64,000 nt of DNA from Locusta migratoria. Lineage: Eukaryota > Arthropoda > Insecta > Orthoptera > Acrididae. The DNA lies in the NCBI GenBank assembly GCA_026315105.1, contig CM048750.1, forward strand, positions 168,048,549-168,112,548. The letters are read 5' to 3'. The notes beneath the pieces are model-generated. The model was not told the origin of the DNA. It ran no database searches and saw nothing but the letters and a program-made list of their open reading frames with translations. Shown in pieces: positions 10,690 to 22,179 of this stretch (its first letter is position 1; each line of letters opens with the position of its first letter). Both the position numbers and the translations under genes were made by a program.

Positions 10690-11080
10690 ACAAACAGCGT
10701 ATGGCAATAAATCTTTTTTATCGAGAGAAGATATATGCCTGTACTACGTCCAAATCTTAGGTCAAAAAGTGCTAGAAAGATTTTTTTTTAATGGCTGCCA
10801 AGTCGGCTTGGACGGAAGTGAGCAAACCGTGCGGGTTCCCCCGCCAGATATGATAGCAATACATCGAGAACGCAAGTAGATATTGCTGTGCTCTCAATCT
10901 TAAATCCGATATCTCGTGTTTTAGTGATGGGAGGCTATGTATAACTTAAAATAAATCTCACGCAAAATCTAAGTAAAATTTTTTTAGCGCTGCAAACTCT
11001 TTACAATATGTTTCAACACTTTAGATAATTGGATGCTACACGGTAACTGTAACGATTTACGAAAATGAAATTTACCATAT
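10690..11080. other. No gene seen
   Basis: No domain or repeat recognised. Confidence 0.45.
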
Positions 11081-11084
11081 ATTG

Positions 11085-11325
11085 CGAATGAGTGCTAACA
11101 CACTGGACTCGCATGCGGGAGGACGGTGGTTCGAATCCTTCCACCGGCCATCGCGAACCTGCTGTAGGTTTTCCGTGATTTGCAAAACAATAGGCATATG
11201 GCGATAAGGGTTCTTGGAAAGAGAACGTGCAAATTCATTCCCCAACCTTACCCAAAAATTCCGACTCTAATGACCACGCTATCGATGGTGCATTAAGCCC
11301 TAATTTTCCTTCCTTCCCGTATTGG
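11085..11325 (+). mobile_element. tRNA-derived SINE, family B
   Basis: The tRNA-like part includes GACTCGCATGCGGGAGGAC and the box B GGTTCGAATCC. The body has GTAGGTTTTCCGTGATTT, AATTCATTCCCCAACCTTACCC and ATTAAGCCCTAATTTTCCTT. A second copy lies at 15985-16230. Both ends are worn. Confidence 0.8.
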
Positions 11326-11329
11326 GCGA

Positions 11330-12635
11330 AGAAATCAAACTGTATGATATAAGAGAATCAAATGTTTTCACCGAGTCGATTTCTCGAAATATGATGATAA
11401 GTTCCACAGTGGTCCCAACCATCGCGGTTCTTGGACTGCATCTTCTTAACGGGTAAAATTTTCGAAAAGAGGAAAATGAATTTTCTAGATAAATGGCTAT
11501 AGAAAATACTAAATTTTACCCATATTTCTTTGGTTAGTCCCATGGTACAAAAATGACTAAAAACCTATTTTTGCAATATTTTGCAGTAGTATGGTAATTA
11601 TGAACTTATGAATGGCCTGAAAGATAAAAACAAAATAACAAAAGTAGTTTGAGAAATTAATCTTTAGAATATAAGAGAAATGTTTGACTGTTTTGAATGA
11701 ATAATTGGTATATAAGTAGCCTTCCCCACGATCTGTAGTTTTTACAACCAAAAATCCCGACTGTCTGAGGTTAATCAGGATCCACTCACGAACAAATGGT
11801 GCTTTTATAAGCCTAAAAAATCATGCCTTGACCACACATACAGTACAAACGGATTTTCTCAGTTTGGCTGGGTGGCAGTAAGTGCGTAGTATTTATTTAA
11901 ATTTTGACCCTTTAATGTAGCATAGCTACAGCGTGCCACGACTTATGATACTGTCGTGCACGGTATGATAAATTACGGTAATTTGCCACAACTAGGCGTT
12001 GATTTAAATCCAAAGACGTAGTGTGAAAATTTATGGCGGAAAGAAACTGGAACCTTTATTTCCATTTTCTTATGATGGAAGTTACCTTACCGGTTCTGCT
12101 ATAATCGCATGCTTCAGGTCCATCATAAATCCTCATAATCGTTGAGTCAGAACGAGTTGTATGCTTATGAATTCATTTTGTAACGAGTTTAGACATTGCA
12201 ATAACGTCGTTTTCTTATCCATATGCATGACCAAATGAAAGTGTGAATCCACTACCGCCTTATACAGGTATCAAGTATACAAAACCGGTAGCGAGGGCTT
12301 CGTCTTGTATCATGAGTATATTCGGCCATCCAACAACAAGTGCCAGTGTCTATTTAACCATCTGTCAATGCCGAAACTTATTGCAAAATAAATGAAATTT
12401 ATAACCGTACGGCTGTTGGTTTCTTATGTGCAACGAATTTACGAACAACGTTAGACCCACAGCCATAAATTGTGAATCAAATTGTCATAAGTCACTCACT
12501 AATGATGTAGCGTCCCATAGTGCATATTTCCATCCGCCTGTATTCCCGCAAAGTGTCGAGCGTATTTTGTTCATTCCCACTGGCTCGTCGAGGCGTATAA
12601 AAAAGGATGGTGTCAGTTTTTACGGATTTGCATGT
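11330..12635. other. No gene seen; AT-rich
   Basis: Short frames only (60-75 aa), none recognisable. Confidence 0.5.
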
Positions 12636-13183
12636 ACGAGGGTTGTAACATAAATAGTAGTAACTATTTATTCACAACCGATAAAATAGCGTTACATGTT
12701 TGTACCGGTTACTGTACTACAAAGTAATCACCACCGTTGTGTACAACCCGTTGCCAGCAATGTGGAAGGCGTAGTATACCGTTAACAGAACCTGTTCTGT
12801 TGATAGTGCGTATGGAGCAGTCTACTGTCCCGAATCTCTGGAACAATTCTGAAGCGAATACCACGAAGTGATTCCTTCTTCTTCGGAATCAAATTGAAGT
12901 CACTAGAACTGGAGTCCAGGAGTCCACATTACTTCTCAGTCCCATCGACAGAGCTGCCACAGCTTGCGCTGTATGCGTCCGCGCATTGTCGTACAAAATG
13001 ATGGGTAGGTTGCACCGAAAGAGTTGCCGCTTCTTTCGCAAAGCTGGTCGCAGGTGATGCTTCAAAAGCGAAGAGTAATTCTGTGCAGGACGGTCTGTCG
13101 TGGAGGAACATAATGCGCTAGGATAACACCGTCAAAGTCGTACACGATAATCACCAGACTGGGTCTCTGATGCACTTTCAACT

Positions 13184-13437
13184 GCCGGCCGCGGTGGCCG
13201 AGGGGACTGAGGCGCTCCAGTCACGGTCTGCACGGCCACTACTGTCGGGGGTTCGAATCCCCCCTCGGGTATGGATATTTGTGCCGTCCTTAGTATAAGG
13301 TAGTAGATAAGTAGTTTAAGTTTAGGGACTGATGACCCCGTAGTTAAGTCCCATAAGCTTAACAAACATTTGAACATTTGAACATTTGGACTGATGACCC
13401 CGTAGTTAAGTCCCATAAGCTTTACAAACATTTGATT
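13184..13437 (+). mobile_element. SINE A with duplicated tail, inside mariner
   Basis: Full-length family A copy followed by a second copy of its last ~50 bp (GACTGATGACCCCGTAG to ACAAACATTTGATT). The perfect 13-bp TSD TGCACTTTCAACT lies at 13171-13183 and 13438-13450, so SINE plus extra tail inserted as one unit. Confidence 0.93.
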
Positions 13438-13723
13438 TGCACTTTCAACTTTCGCGGAGACCCATAATGACTCCATTAGTTTGACTGGCGGTTCAGTTTT
13501 GGGTCATATTATGTGACCCATGACTCATCCATTATTACGATACGGCTTAAGAAAGCGTCTCCTTCGCGCTTATAGAGCTCGAAATGCGTCTGAGCAGCTT
13601 CGTAATGCATCCATTTCAGCATTTCCGCGAATTCATTAGCGTGACCAGGCGTTCCTTCAGGATGCGAAGCGCAGTGCTATGCGTCTTTCATCGATCATTG
13701 TCCACTAACGCGACAACAGTATG

Positions 13724-13901
13724 TGTGTATGTTTGGAAATCTATCGAACCAAACTGCGTGGTCATCAGTCCTTAGCTTACAAACTACTTAAACCTAGGTA
13801 AACTAACCTAAGGACAAACACACACAACCATGCCCCAGGGAGGACTCGAACCTCTACGGCGAGCAACCGCGCGCTTTAGACCGCTCGGCTACTCCACCGC
13901 G
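13724..13901 (-). mobile_element. SINE A2 inside mariner
   Basis: Minus-strand copy with a short internal deletion in the head. The perfect 14-bp TSD GCGACAACAGTATG lies at 13710-13723 and 13902-13915. Confidence 0.95.
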
Positions 13902-14248
13902 GCGACAACAGTATGCACTTCTTCAGAGATGCTAAGACGACCTGCCCGATGCAAGTCTTCCACTGTTTGCCGACCTTCGTTGAAGGCTTTTACTCAACGC
14001 GCTACTGTTCTGTACGTCAATGCCGATTCCTCACACGCCTCTTGAAGACGTTGATGACAGTGTCGTGCTGAACGACCTCTGGCACATTCAATCTTCATCC
14101 AACACTGTTGTTCCTGTATAGAAAACATAGTAGCACCGTTAACTCAGACGGCTCGGTCACAAGTGACTGTGCTTCCCTCAATTGTGCGCTCGCCTGTGAC
14201 GTGAGACGGGCGAGTCCATTTGATTCGAGGTGCAGTAGGTATGTCAAC

Positions 14249-14619
14249 TGTTGTGTCCTTAGCGATCACACAGAAGGAAGGTGGGTACCAGGTTGTAAGC
14301 CGCAGTCGGGAACTCTGAGGAATTGCTACAGACATCGAACTATTAGTCAGAAGTATATTCCGGAATAATGACGATACATAACTTAAATAGAAACCAGGTA
14401 ACAGCAGCTATCCTAATTAGATACAAGCAAGGTTTTTAGATCAGCGCAGGTCACCGCCCGAAGGTCATCTGGCGTGGTGTGTTCTTTCGCTCATAGCAAG
14501 GCGCTGGCGGCGCCCCCATCGGCCGTGGCTTCGCGGGGCGCTCTCTGTGGCGGCCCGCGAAGGTGATGTTGCCAACCCATCCATGTGACGGGCGCTATAT
14601 CGCAGCTATCGATATAGCA
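14249..14619. mobile_element. Solo LTR (371 bp)
   Basis: The insertion begins TGTTGTGTCC and ends GATATAGCA, with the 5-bp TSD TCAAC at 14244-14248 and 14620-14624. Copy 2 of the composite repeat shows the uninterrupted site (GTATGTCAACAACGTG near 23382). TG...CA ends plus a 5-bp duplication indicate an LTR retrotransposon reduced to one LTR. The superfamily (Gypsy or BEL/Pao) cannot be fixed from this alone. Confidence 0.85.
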
Positions 14620-14714
14620 TCAACAACGTGTACTATCAGCGACAATAGTAGATTCCATTGCATATTATTTCCACAGCAGTGTTGCCACTATTTAAGTTCA
14701 AACCCTAGTATATA

Positions 14715-14960
14715 CGTTTTAACGAGCCGAAGTCCATCTGAGGGCACATGCACACGTATGGTCAACCACCTGCTATATGGGACGCTGTGTTCGAAGGGCA
14801 ATATTGAGGACGAGTCGAAGCGACATATGAGAAATGGGCTGTACGGAAATCGTGTGCAAATAAATTAATGGGGAAAGTTGCAAATTGGTTTAAGGTCGGG
14901 ATTCGAACTCGGCTCTCCTGTTGAGTACGTAGGGCGCTGACGACTAAGCCATCTGGACCC
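14715..14960 (-). mobile_element. tRNA-derived SINE, family D
   Basis: On the minus strand the head reads GGTCCAGATGGCTTAGTCG (box A region) and GAGTTCGAATCCC (box B), followed by a unique body. Shared with 23435-23675 in copy 2 of the composite repeat. Confidence 0.72.
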
Positions 14961-15002
14961 AGTGATCACCACGACTTCACGCGTGACTCTAACACACTTC
15001 CA

Positions 15003-15200
15003 AATGTTCCAATGTTTGTAATCCTATGGGGACAAACTACGTTGGTCATCAGTCCCTAGTCTTACGAACTACTTAAACTAAGTTGTACTAACCTAAGGAC
15101 AACACATACATCCATGCCCGAGGGAGGGTTCGAACCTCCGACGCGAGAGGCCGTGCGATCCGTAACGTGGCGCTACAGACGGCTAATCCCGCGCGGCGCT
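15003..15200 (-). mobile_element. SINE A-related copy, late insertion
   Basis: Minus-strand copy with the GAGGGAGGGTTCGAACCTCC head variant. The 15-bp TSD CACTTCCAAATGTTC (14995-15009 and 15201-15215) overlaps the SINE tail word. It is absent from copy 2 of the composite repeat, so it is younger than the duplication. Confidence 0.88.
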
Positions 15201-15202
15201 CA

Positions 15203-15385
15203 CTTCCAAATGTTCAAATGTTTGTAAATCTGAGGGACCAAACAACTTAGTTCATCGCTCCCTAGACTCATGCTAGGGTCAACATACACACCCGTGCCCG
15301 AGGGAGGATACCAACCTCCAGCTGGAACGGCCATGCGATTCGTAATATGGTGTCCCATACGGTAGGGTGATTCCCGAGTGGCTGA
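15203..15385 (-). mobile_element. Old SINE A-like copy, ancestral to the composite repeat
   Basis: Degenerate minus-strand SINE (CATGCGATTCGTAATATGG head side, tail AATGTTCAAATGTTTG). The same copy is present at the same relative place in copy 2, where a MULE-like element has split it. Confidence 0.8.
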
Positions 15386-15660
15386 CACACCTTCCATCAT
15401 ACCATAATTATCTACTTCTTCACACACTACCGCCTTCGCGTAATATGTATATACACATACCGCTTCTGTAACCCGGTGTGAATTCCTGTCCGGCACAAAT
15501 TTTCATATGATGCCGGTAGGTTTTATTTCTATGCTCAATTGCTGCTGATCGTCGGAATTTGTTTCTCACTACACAGTTATAACATCCGCATTTTGCAAGT
15601 GGGACCGTAGAAGTTTTAAACCATACATAAAATCGCTTTTGACATATGTTCGACTTGTTA

Positions 15661-15980
15661 ATGTGTGACAATCAGGGCAAGCATTACCGATTATATATGT
15701 TACATCTCTTGCGAAAAATGGCTACTAACATTTATAACCCATCTTTTTCTTATCATCTATTAACCACAGCGAGAAAATTGAACTTTATGATCTTGAGTAA
15801 TTACACATATTTAAACACATTCCTCTAAACTAATATCTGATAGAGTTTTCTTAAAGATACACAATAATTTTTTCAGTGGTTTAACGCCGTTACTCAAGCA
15901 TTCTTAATGCACTGTTTTATTCATAGTAATTTTCTTCGTGTATACCTGGCGTCATATAAGAAGACGTTGGAGGGGAGGAG
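15661..15980. other. No gene seen; AT-rich
   Basis: Short frames only. Confidence 0.45.
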
Positions 15981-15984
15981 CTAC

Positions 15985-16230
15985 GGCCGAGCGCCAGCAG
16001 TTGTGCCTGCGAGAGAATTCGCATTCGGAAGGATGTTGGTTCAAATCCACCTCCGGCCATTCAGATTTAGGTTTTCCGTGTTTTCTTAAATCACTCCAGG
16101 CAAATGTCGGGATGTGAAAGGGCGTGGCCGATTCCTTCCCATTCCTTACCCAAACACTCCGAGCGTAAGCTCCAAAGGCCACGCTGTGGACGGGACATTA
16201 AATTCCAAGCTTCCTTTCTTCCTGCGGGAG
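15985..16230 (+). mobile_element. tRNA-derived SINE, family B
   Basis: Shares with 11085-11325 the words GGTTTTCCGTG, CCGATTCCTTCCC, a CTTACCC block and GACGGGACATTAAATTC. Box B is GTTCAAATCCAC. Confidence 0.82.
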
Positions 16231-16356
16231 AAGTATTATTGCGTAACTCTCGGCCAGCCACGCGCATACAGATTGAACATTTTTGGCTGTCATTGCGGTG
16301 ATGGAGGAGGATGCGCAGAACGGAGGAAAATTGGGCCGTCTTCGTAGGTGAGAAAA

Positions 16357-16535
16357 ATGTTCAAATGTTTGTATAGCTTATGGTACTTAACTACGGGGTC
16401 ATCAAAGTACTTATGAACTAACAGACTAAGGACGGCACAAATATCCGTGCCCGAGGGGGGATTCGAACCCCCGACCGTAGTGGCCGTGCAGACCGTGACT
16501 GAAGCGCCTCAGTCCCCTCGGCCACAGCGGCCGGC
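16357..16535 (-). mobile_element. SINE A
   Basis: Near full-length minus-strand copy with a small deletion after the tail (CATCAAAGTAC). I could not find a clean TSD. Confidence 0.9.
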
Positions 16536-16690
16536 GTTCACGGTTCTTTCGTACGTGAATGGCGAGCACGGGCCACGAGCTAATGCAGTCGTCCTTCCGT
16601 CTTTACTTTCGGACTGAATTTCTTTCCCCCCCTCCCCTACTTTCCTATCCTCACTCCTTCCCCTCTCCACATGGCGGAGGGTTCATTATC
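16536..16690. repeat. Pyrimidine-rich dispersed repeat (copy 2)
   Basis: Same word order as 963-1110. It joins directly to the 3' end of the LINE at 16690. Confidence 0.55.
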
Positions 16691-17925
16691 CACGTTCATA
16701 ACCTTTCTCTACCGTTCCATTCTCTAATAGCGCGCGGGAAGAAAGAACACTTAAATCGTTCCATTTTCGATCTGATTTCTCTTATTTTATTGGAATGGTC
16801 AGGTCTCCCGTTGTAGGTACGTGCTAGCAAAATATTTTCACATTCAGAAGTTAAAGTCGGTGATTAAAATTTCGCAAATAGAACTCACTGCAACGAATAA
16901 TGTCTTTCTTTTAATGATTTCCACCTCAAATTGTGAAACATTTCTGTGACACTTTGCTCTCTGTAATGTGATAAACACGAAACGAGCTGCCCTTCTCTGA
17001 ACATTCTCAATGTCTTCCGTCAGTCCCACCGGTGAGGGTCCCACACTGGGCAACAGTACTCCACTAGAGGACGCACAAGTGTGATGGAGACAGTCTCTTT
17101 GGTGGAGCTGTTGCCTCTTCGAAGTGTTTTGGTTCGCCTTCCCCACAATATTTTCTATATGTTCTCTCCAGTCGAAGTTGTTCGTAATTGTAACTCCTAG
17201 ATATTTGATAGAATTCACGACCTTAAGGTTTGACTGATTTATCGTGTAACTGAAGTTCAGCGATTTCTTTTAGTGGTAATGTGTATTACTTCACACTTTT
17301 CATTATTTAATATTAATTGCCAATTTTGTCTAAATCGCTTTGCAGTTGCTTTTGATCCTCTGTTGACTTCGCTAACCGATAAACGACAGCATACTCCGCG
17401 AACAGTCTGAGGGAGCTATTCAGATTGTCTCGTAAAACGTTTATAAACGCCAGGAACAGTGGGGGACCTATAACGCTTCACTGGGAAACGCCAGATATCA
17501 TTTTTATTTTCCTCGATGACTTACCGTCAATTACTACGAACTGTGTCCTTTTTGATAGGAAATCGTGAATCGAATCACACAATTGAAGCGATATTTCAAA
17601 GGCACGTAATTTTATTAGAAACCTTGTGAGATACAGTGTCAAAAAACGAGAAATCCGGAAATCGAGAAATATGGAATCGGTTTGAGATCCATTGTCGATG
17701 GTACTTATCACTTCCTGTGAATAAAGGGCAAGCTCAAGCTGTGTTTCGAAAGAGCGATACCTTCTGATGCCATCGCCAGCACTGTTTACTTGCGCAACCC
17801 TTAGCCTTATACTAAATTCGCATTCGTGTTTTACAGGGACTGGCAGTGACCCGTTTTCATGTTTTCCATTTCGAAACACTTTACATTTTAACGATCGTAT
17901 AATAGTTTTATATGACGACAACGCT
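16690..17925 (-). pseudogene. CR1/L2-like LINE (family LA), 3' half
   Basis: Minus strand. The 3' UTR (16690-16850) carries AATAGCGCGCGGGAAGAAAG, shared with 19505-19560. The RT frame at 17478-17921 reads RRYRSFETQLELALYSQEV, DSIFLDF and SKRTQFVVIDGKS. The distal frame at 16844-17218 reads IKYLGVTITNNFDWREHI and VGLTEDIENVQRRAARFV, the post-RT region of CR1/L2/Jockey-type elements. Several frameshifts; 5' truncated. Its product would have nicked DNA and reverse-transcribed the element RNA. Confidence 0.85.
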
Positions 17926-18164
17926 GCAGCTCTAAGTGATATTTCTCTTTTATTATATTTATGTGATTATATAGATACATCGCTTCCCGTTATATCACTT
18001 AAGTTACCCACTGTCGGATTGGCTTGTACTTGGAAGAAACTGAGTATCGTGCCCTACAGCGTCCCATGCAAGATTATTTTCTCTAGATTTTCTCAATCTC
18101 TTCGCGCTGTAACTGAAAAAATTGTCACGATCATTTGTCAGTGATCCTGCAATAATCCCCTACT

Positions 18165-18330
18165 CGGATCTCTGGGAGGCGACTACCAAGAGGCAGATGA
18201 TCATCACAAAATGACTGAATAATATTCTACGAGTTCGGAGCATGGAATATCAGATGTATGAACATAGTAGAGACGATAAGAATCAGAAAATGAATATGTA
18301 AAGACTCGCTGAAGACATAGTGAGTGACAA
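18165..18330 (+). pseudogene. RTE-type LINE 5' fragment, degenerate
   Basis: It shares CGGATCTC.GGG.GG..ACTAC.A.GAGG and an AATGT/AATAT.AGA block with the better 5' end at 62610-62999. A broken frame reads FGAWNIRCMN, matching the start of an APE-type endonuclease (GAWNVR motif). Confidence 0.55.
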
Positions 18331-18334
18331 TGAA

Positions 18335-19425
18335 ATCAAAGACAATGAAGTCTGGACAGACTAACACAGGGTAATAATTACAACAGAGGCTGTAGGATTA
18401 GTTATGTACAGGTAACTATGGTAGAAGATGACCTAATGTGAACAGTTTATTGATAGGCTTGGTATCACAACCAAACCTCTGGATGTGAGACAGTTAGATC
18501 GGTACCAACCGTTGTACATCGATTATCACCCAAATATCCGATATAATTCGTGCTATCTACTGTCGTCCAAGAACACCTGAATGTTCTTCTTAGCAGAGTG
18601 TCCGTGTGTTTGTATGTTTGCGTGTATGTACAGCATAAAAATCTACAGTTATTTTCCAGTCTTTATGAAATTTTGTACACATAAGCTTCAATCTATGAGG
18701 ACGGTCGCCGTAAGCGTAAGAATCACGTACAACATATATTTCACGAGATATGACGTCATAATCAAAGAGATGCGCGAAAAACTGCTGAATTACGTGACAA
18801 TGTTGCACATTTTATCCTAAATCACTGGACGTATTGCAACCAAAGTTGATACACATATTTTTTAACGTGAGGCAAATTTCCTAGCGACAAATAGACAAAC
18901 ATTTTTGCGTTGGTCTATTTGTAGGAAGAGCATAAAAAGAAAAAAAACTGGTAGGAGAAGTTACTCATCGTCATCAACCATACGTAGACGTAAATGCAGA
19001 TTATAAAAAAATGTTCAAACGATCTATGGAACAAGTAAGTAATTAATACGAAAATCGAGGTCATTGATAAACACTATCTTGTATACACTGTGATTGGTTG
19101 CTCATTTTATGACGTCATTCTCTCATATTTCTTTGATTACTTTCAATTTTGTTTAACTTGGAGTTCTATGCTCCGTGTTCAGAAAAAATATCCGAGCGAC
19201 CGAAAAGCGAGGCAGAAGTGACGTCATCGATCACGTGATCGGAAAGCGTTTCAGCTTAGTTTCGTTTCGCTTGTTCTGTATGCTGTAGCGTTTGGTTTGA
19301 AAACGATATGTTATCGGTCACGTGACCGACAAACTTAGCCATGAAATTTTGTTGAGTGAATTTCGTGGCCTATTTGCTCCTTGTAAGTACTCTACCCAAG
19401 GCGGGTAACGTAACACTTTGTGCTG
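18335..19425. other. No gene seen
   Basis: Includes 18590-18950, which resembles the diverged array at 39880-40755 in wording (GAAATTTTGTACACATAAGC). No clear class. Confidence 0.4.
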
Positions 19426-19427
19426 AA

Positions 19428-20530
19428 ATCTACATCTACATGAGATACTCTGCAAATCAAATTTAAGTGCCTGGCAGAGGGTTCATCGAACCACCTTTAT
19501 ACTATTCATCTCCCATTCCACTCTCGAATAGCGCGCGGGAAGAAAGAACACCTGAATCTCTCCGTTCGAGCTCTGATTTCCCGTATTTTATTCTGATTAT
19601 CATTTCTACCTTTGTAGGTGTGAGTCAACAATATATTTTCGCATTCGGAGGAGGATGTTGGTAATTGGAGTTTCGTAAGTAGACCACGCCGTAGTGATAA
19701 GCGCCGTTGTTGTAATGATTCCCATCCCAGGTCCTGTATCATTTCCGTGACGCTGTCTCCTCTGTATGGTGACAATACGAAATGCCCTTCTTTGAACTCT
19801 TTCGATGTCCTCCGTCAAACCCACCTGATAAGGATCCCACACTGTGCAGCAATACTCCAAGAAAAGACGGATAGGCGTAGTGTATGCAGTCTCTTTAGTA
19901 GTTCTTTTAAGGGTTCCGCCAATTAAACGCAGTCTCTGGTTCGCCTTTCCCACGATGTTATCTTCGTGTTCTTTCCAGTTTAAGTCTGTCGTAATAGTGA
20001 TTTCTAGAGATTTTTTGGAGTTTACGGACTTCACTTTTTATTGATTTATATTGTAAACAAAGTTTAACGGATTTCTTTTCGTACTCATGTGGACGGCTTC
20101 ACACTTCGCATTATTTAGAGTCCATTGCCAATTTTTACACCATTGTGATATCATGTTTAGATCGTTCTGCAGTTGGTTTTGATTTTCAGATAATTTTACT
20201 AGACGGTAAAAGACGGCGTCATCTGCAAACAACCTAAGAGGGCTACGTAGATTTTCTCCCAAATCGTTTATGTAAATAAGGAACAGCAGAGAACCAATGA
20301 CACTACACTGAGGAACTCTGGATATCACCTCTGTTTTAGTTGATGCCTTACCACCGATTACTACAAACAGAAAATCCCGTATGCAGTCGCAAATTTGGGG
20401 CGATATACCATAACCACGCAATCTGATTAAAAGCCGTTTGTGAGGTACGGTATCAAAAGCCTTCTGGAAATCAAGAAATACGGAATCAGTTTGAGAACCC
20501 TTGTCGATAGCAGTCATCACTTCGTGTGAG
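19428..20530 (-). pseudogene. CR1/L2-like LINE (family LA), 3' half
   Basis: Minus strand. The 3' end has TCTACATCTACATGAG at 19432. The RT frame at 20038-20520 reads IDKGSQTDSVFLDFQKAFDTVPHK, then SRVPQCSVIGSLLFLIYIND (usual GVPQGSV..PLLF changed) and LRLFADDAVFYR, the catalytic FADD box. The region 19606-20034 reads TTDLNWKEHEDNIVGKANQR and VGLTEDIERVQRRA. An eight-residue stretch after RDFL is missing relative to the copy at 45525. 5' truncated and frameshifted. Confidence 0.9.
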
Positions 20531-20539
20531 CGTGTGAGA

Positions 20540-21350
20540 CGTTTACGTCAACGTCAGCGAGACGAGAGAGAGCGCAAACACTATGCAGAGCTATGATGAA
20601 AAACCCGTTTGCGCTTAGTACACCTGATGATGAGAAAATGTTTGGCTATAAAAAATGAAATAGAAAAGGGAAAGGAATAGAATGAGTGAGAAGAACGAGA
20701 AGCACAAACTAAAATAGAAAATGAATGCTGAGCAACAGAAAAACAAAAAGTGTTTCCCCATTAGACGTCAGAAGCAGTAGACAAATCGAGCAAAGAATAC
20801 TATAAATTAATTTTTTATTCCCTCCTCCTACATGGATACCTTATTCGTGTAGGTAAGCGGTTAATTTCTCCTGAGGTCTCTGCATCATCTGAACTTTTTG
20901 CCGGTAGCGAAGTCGACTTTTCCCTCCCTTCTCCAATTAATGACGTCTTCTAGTTCGCAAACTGCAGCAAACAGTAAGCAAGGTGTTTACGCAGCTTCGC
21001 GCTGACGCACTTCATCGACAGTAACGACATTCCAAAGAACGTCTTGTATAATGAATGGACCTTTTCTGCTGAATACACATGAGTTCTATACGCGAGCGGG
21101 ATCTCCTGTTATCTAGCCTGAAGTTGCTAGTAATAGTGACACTGATTGTAGGTAACATCGTGTTCTCGTGACTTCACGGACATGTTCACTGGTACTGGCG
21201 TGACGTCATTCACAGTACCGCGGAAGAACCCTGTCGTCTGGGAGATCTTCTGCGTGCCATTCAGACAGTATTCGGGAGTGGCGAGATTGCATTGCACACT
21301 GCGTGTGCGATTCTCTATTCGGACAGTCCTCTGCACGCGATAGATGCTAT
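20540..21350. other. No gene seen
   Basis: No recognisable repeat end or domain. Confidence 0.45.
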
Positions 21351-21351
21351 T

Positions 21352-21600
21352 GTTTCTACATCTACATACGAGGTCCCCAAACTACCAGTCCGTGCGTGGT
21401 GGAGGTACTTCTTACCACTACTGATCATTTCCTTTCCTGTGCCATTTCCAAAGGCACAGAGACACGGAAAAACCACTGCTTATTTTCCTACGAACGAGCC
21501 CTAATTTCTCGTATGTTTGGAGCCCTTGCGAGAAATGTAAACTGAATAATTGTTTTGCAGTCAGATTCAAATGGCGGTTCTCAAGATTTTCTGAACAATG
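21352..21600 (-). mobile_element. CR1/L2-like LINE (family LB), 3' UTR fragment
   Basis: It starts with the family's TTTCTACATCTACATACGAG end and includes GCGTGGTGGAGGTA, CGAGCCCTAATTTCTCGTAT and a GCAGTC..ATTCAAATG.CGGTTCTC block, matching 22180-22430 and, inverted, 47870-48095. Confidence 0.82.
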
Positions 21601-22175
21601 TTCCTTATCACAGCAAAGCTTGATCATAATAGAAACAATAAGACAGTAAAAGTATAGTACACATCTCATGTCGGCTACGTTAGCACAAAAATGGTTGAAC
21701 GAAATCGTAATGTTCTTTGAAATTGGGACCTAAGTTCACTAGATGTTATATGCTGACTAATGACACACGATTTAACTTTCTCTGAGCTTTATGTTTCTAA
21801 CAATGACCTCGTGAAATATAAATTTCTAATACCAACAACTTTTGCATAAGGAGATGTATTAGGGTGTTTACAGTAATGGAGTACTTGTCACTGGTGATTA
21901 ATGCATCCAGGAGTATCAGGTTCAGCGTTGTAGAAGGTGATGATATTATTGCTTATGAATGCAACATAACACTGAGGTTTACCAGCAATCTTTCTTTTAG
22001 TGAAAAATACGTGACTAGAACACGGGACGGAGTAATTGACATTACGTACGCTCCACCACATACCACGAGGCGGCTGCTCAATGTAGTTGTTGAACTCGAA
22101 CATCCACCATTTACACAACTGTCCGTACATGCTTCTTCCATTTCATATCACTCTGCAAGGCAACACCTCCATATT
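21601..22175. other. No gene assigned; unexplained 123-aa frame
   Basis: The plus-strand frame at 21864-22235 (123 aa) runs into the LINE at its end and has no recognisable domain. Probably chance. Confidence 0.3.
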
Positions 22176-22179
22176 AAAT

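Larger units (their letters stand above)
12636..14190 (-). pseudogene. mariner-like transposon, minus strand, with two SINEs
   Basis: A minus-strand translation gives VYDFDGVILAHYVPPRQ (near 13090-13145), which contains the second catalytic Asp of mariner transposases, and further on ILYDNARTHTAQAV (near 12965-13005), the third. Upstream coding sequence spans 13450-14130 and is split by SINEs at 13184-13437 and 13724-13901. The probable left end is ACGAGGGTTGTAACA near 12636. I could not place the right end exactly; it lies before the repeat at 14205. Stops and frameshifts make it inactive. Confidence 0.82.
14205..15660. repeat. Composite dispersed repeat, copy 1
   Basis: It matches 23348-23779 plus 26431-26829 along its length: GACGGGCGAGTCCATTTG, TGCAGTAGGTATGTCAAC, a family D SINE, an old family A-like SINE, and a distal block with CTACCGCCTTCGCGTA and CGGCACAAATTTTCATATG. 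Unlike copy 2 it holds a solo LTR and one later SINE. Both copies end at GACTTGTTA. Nature of the whole unit unknown. Confidence 0.8.
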
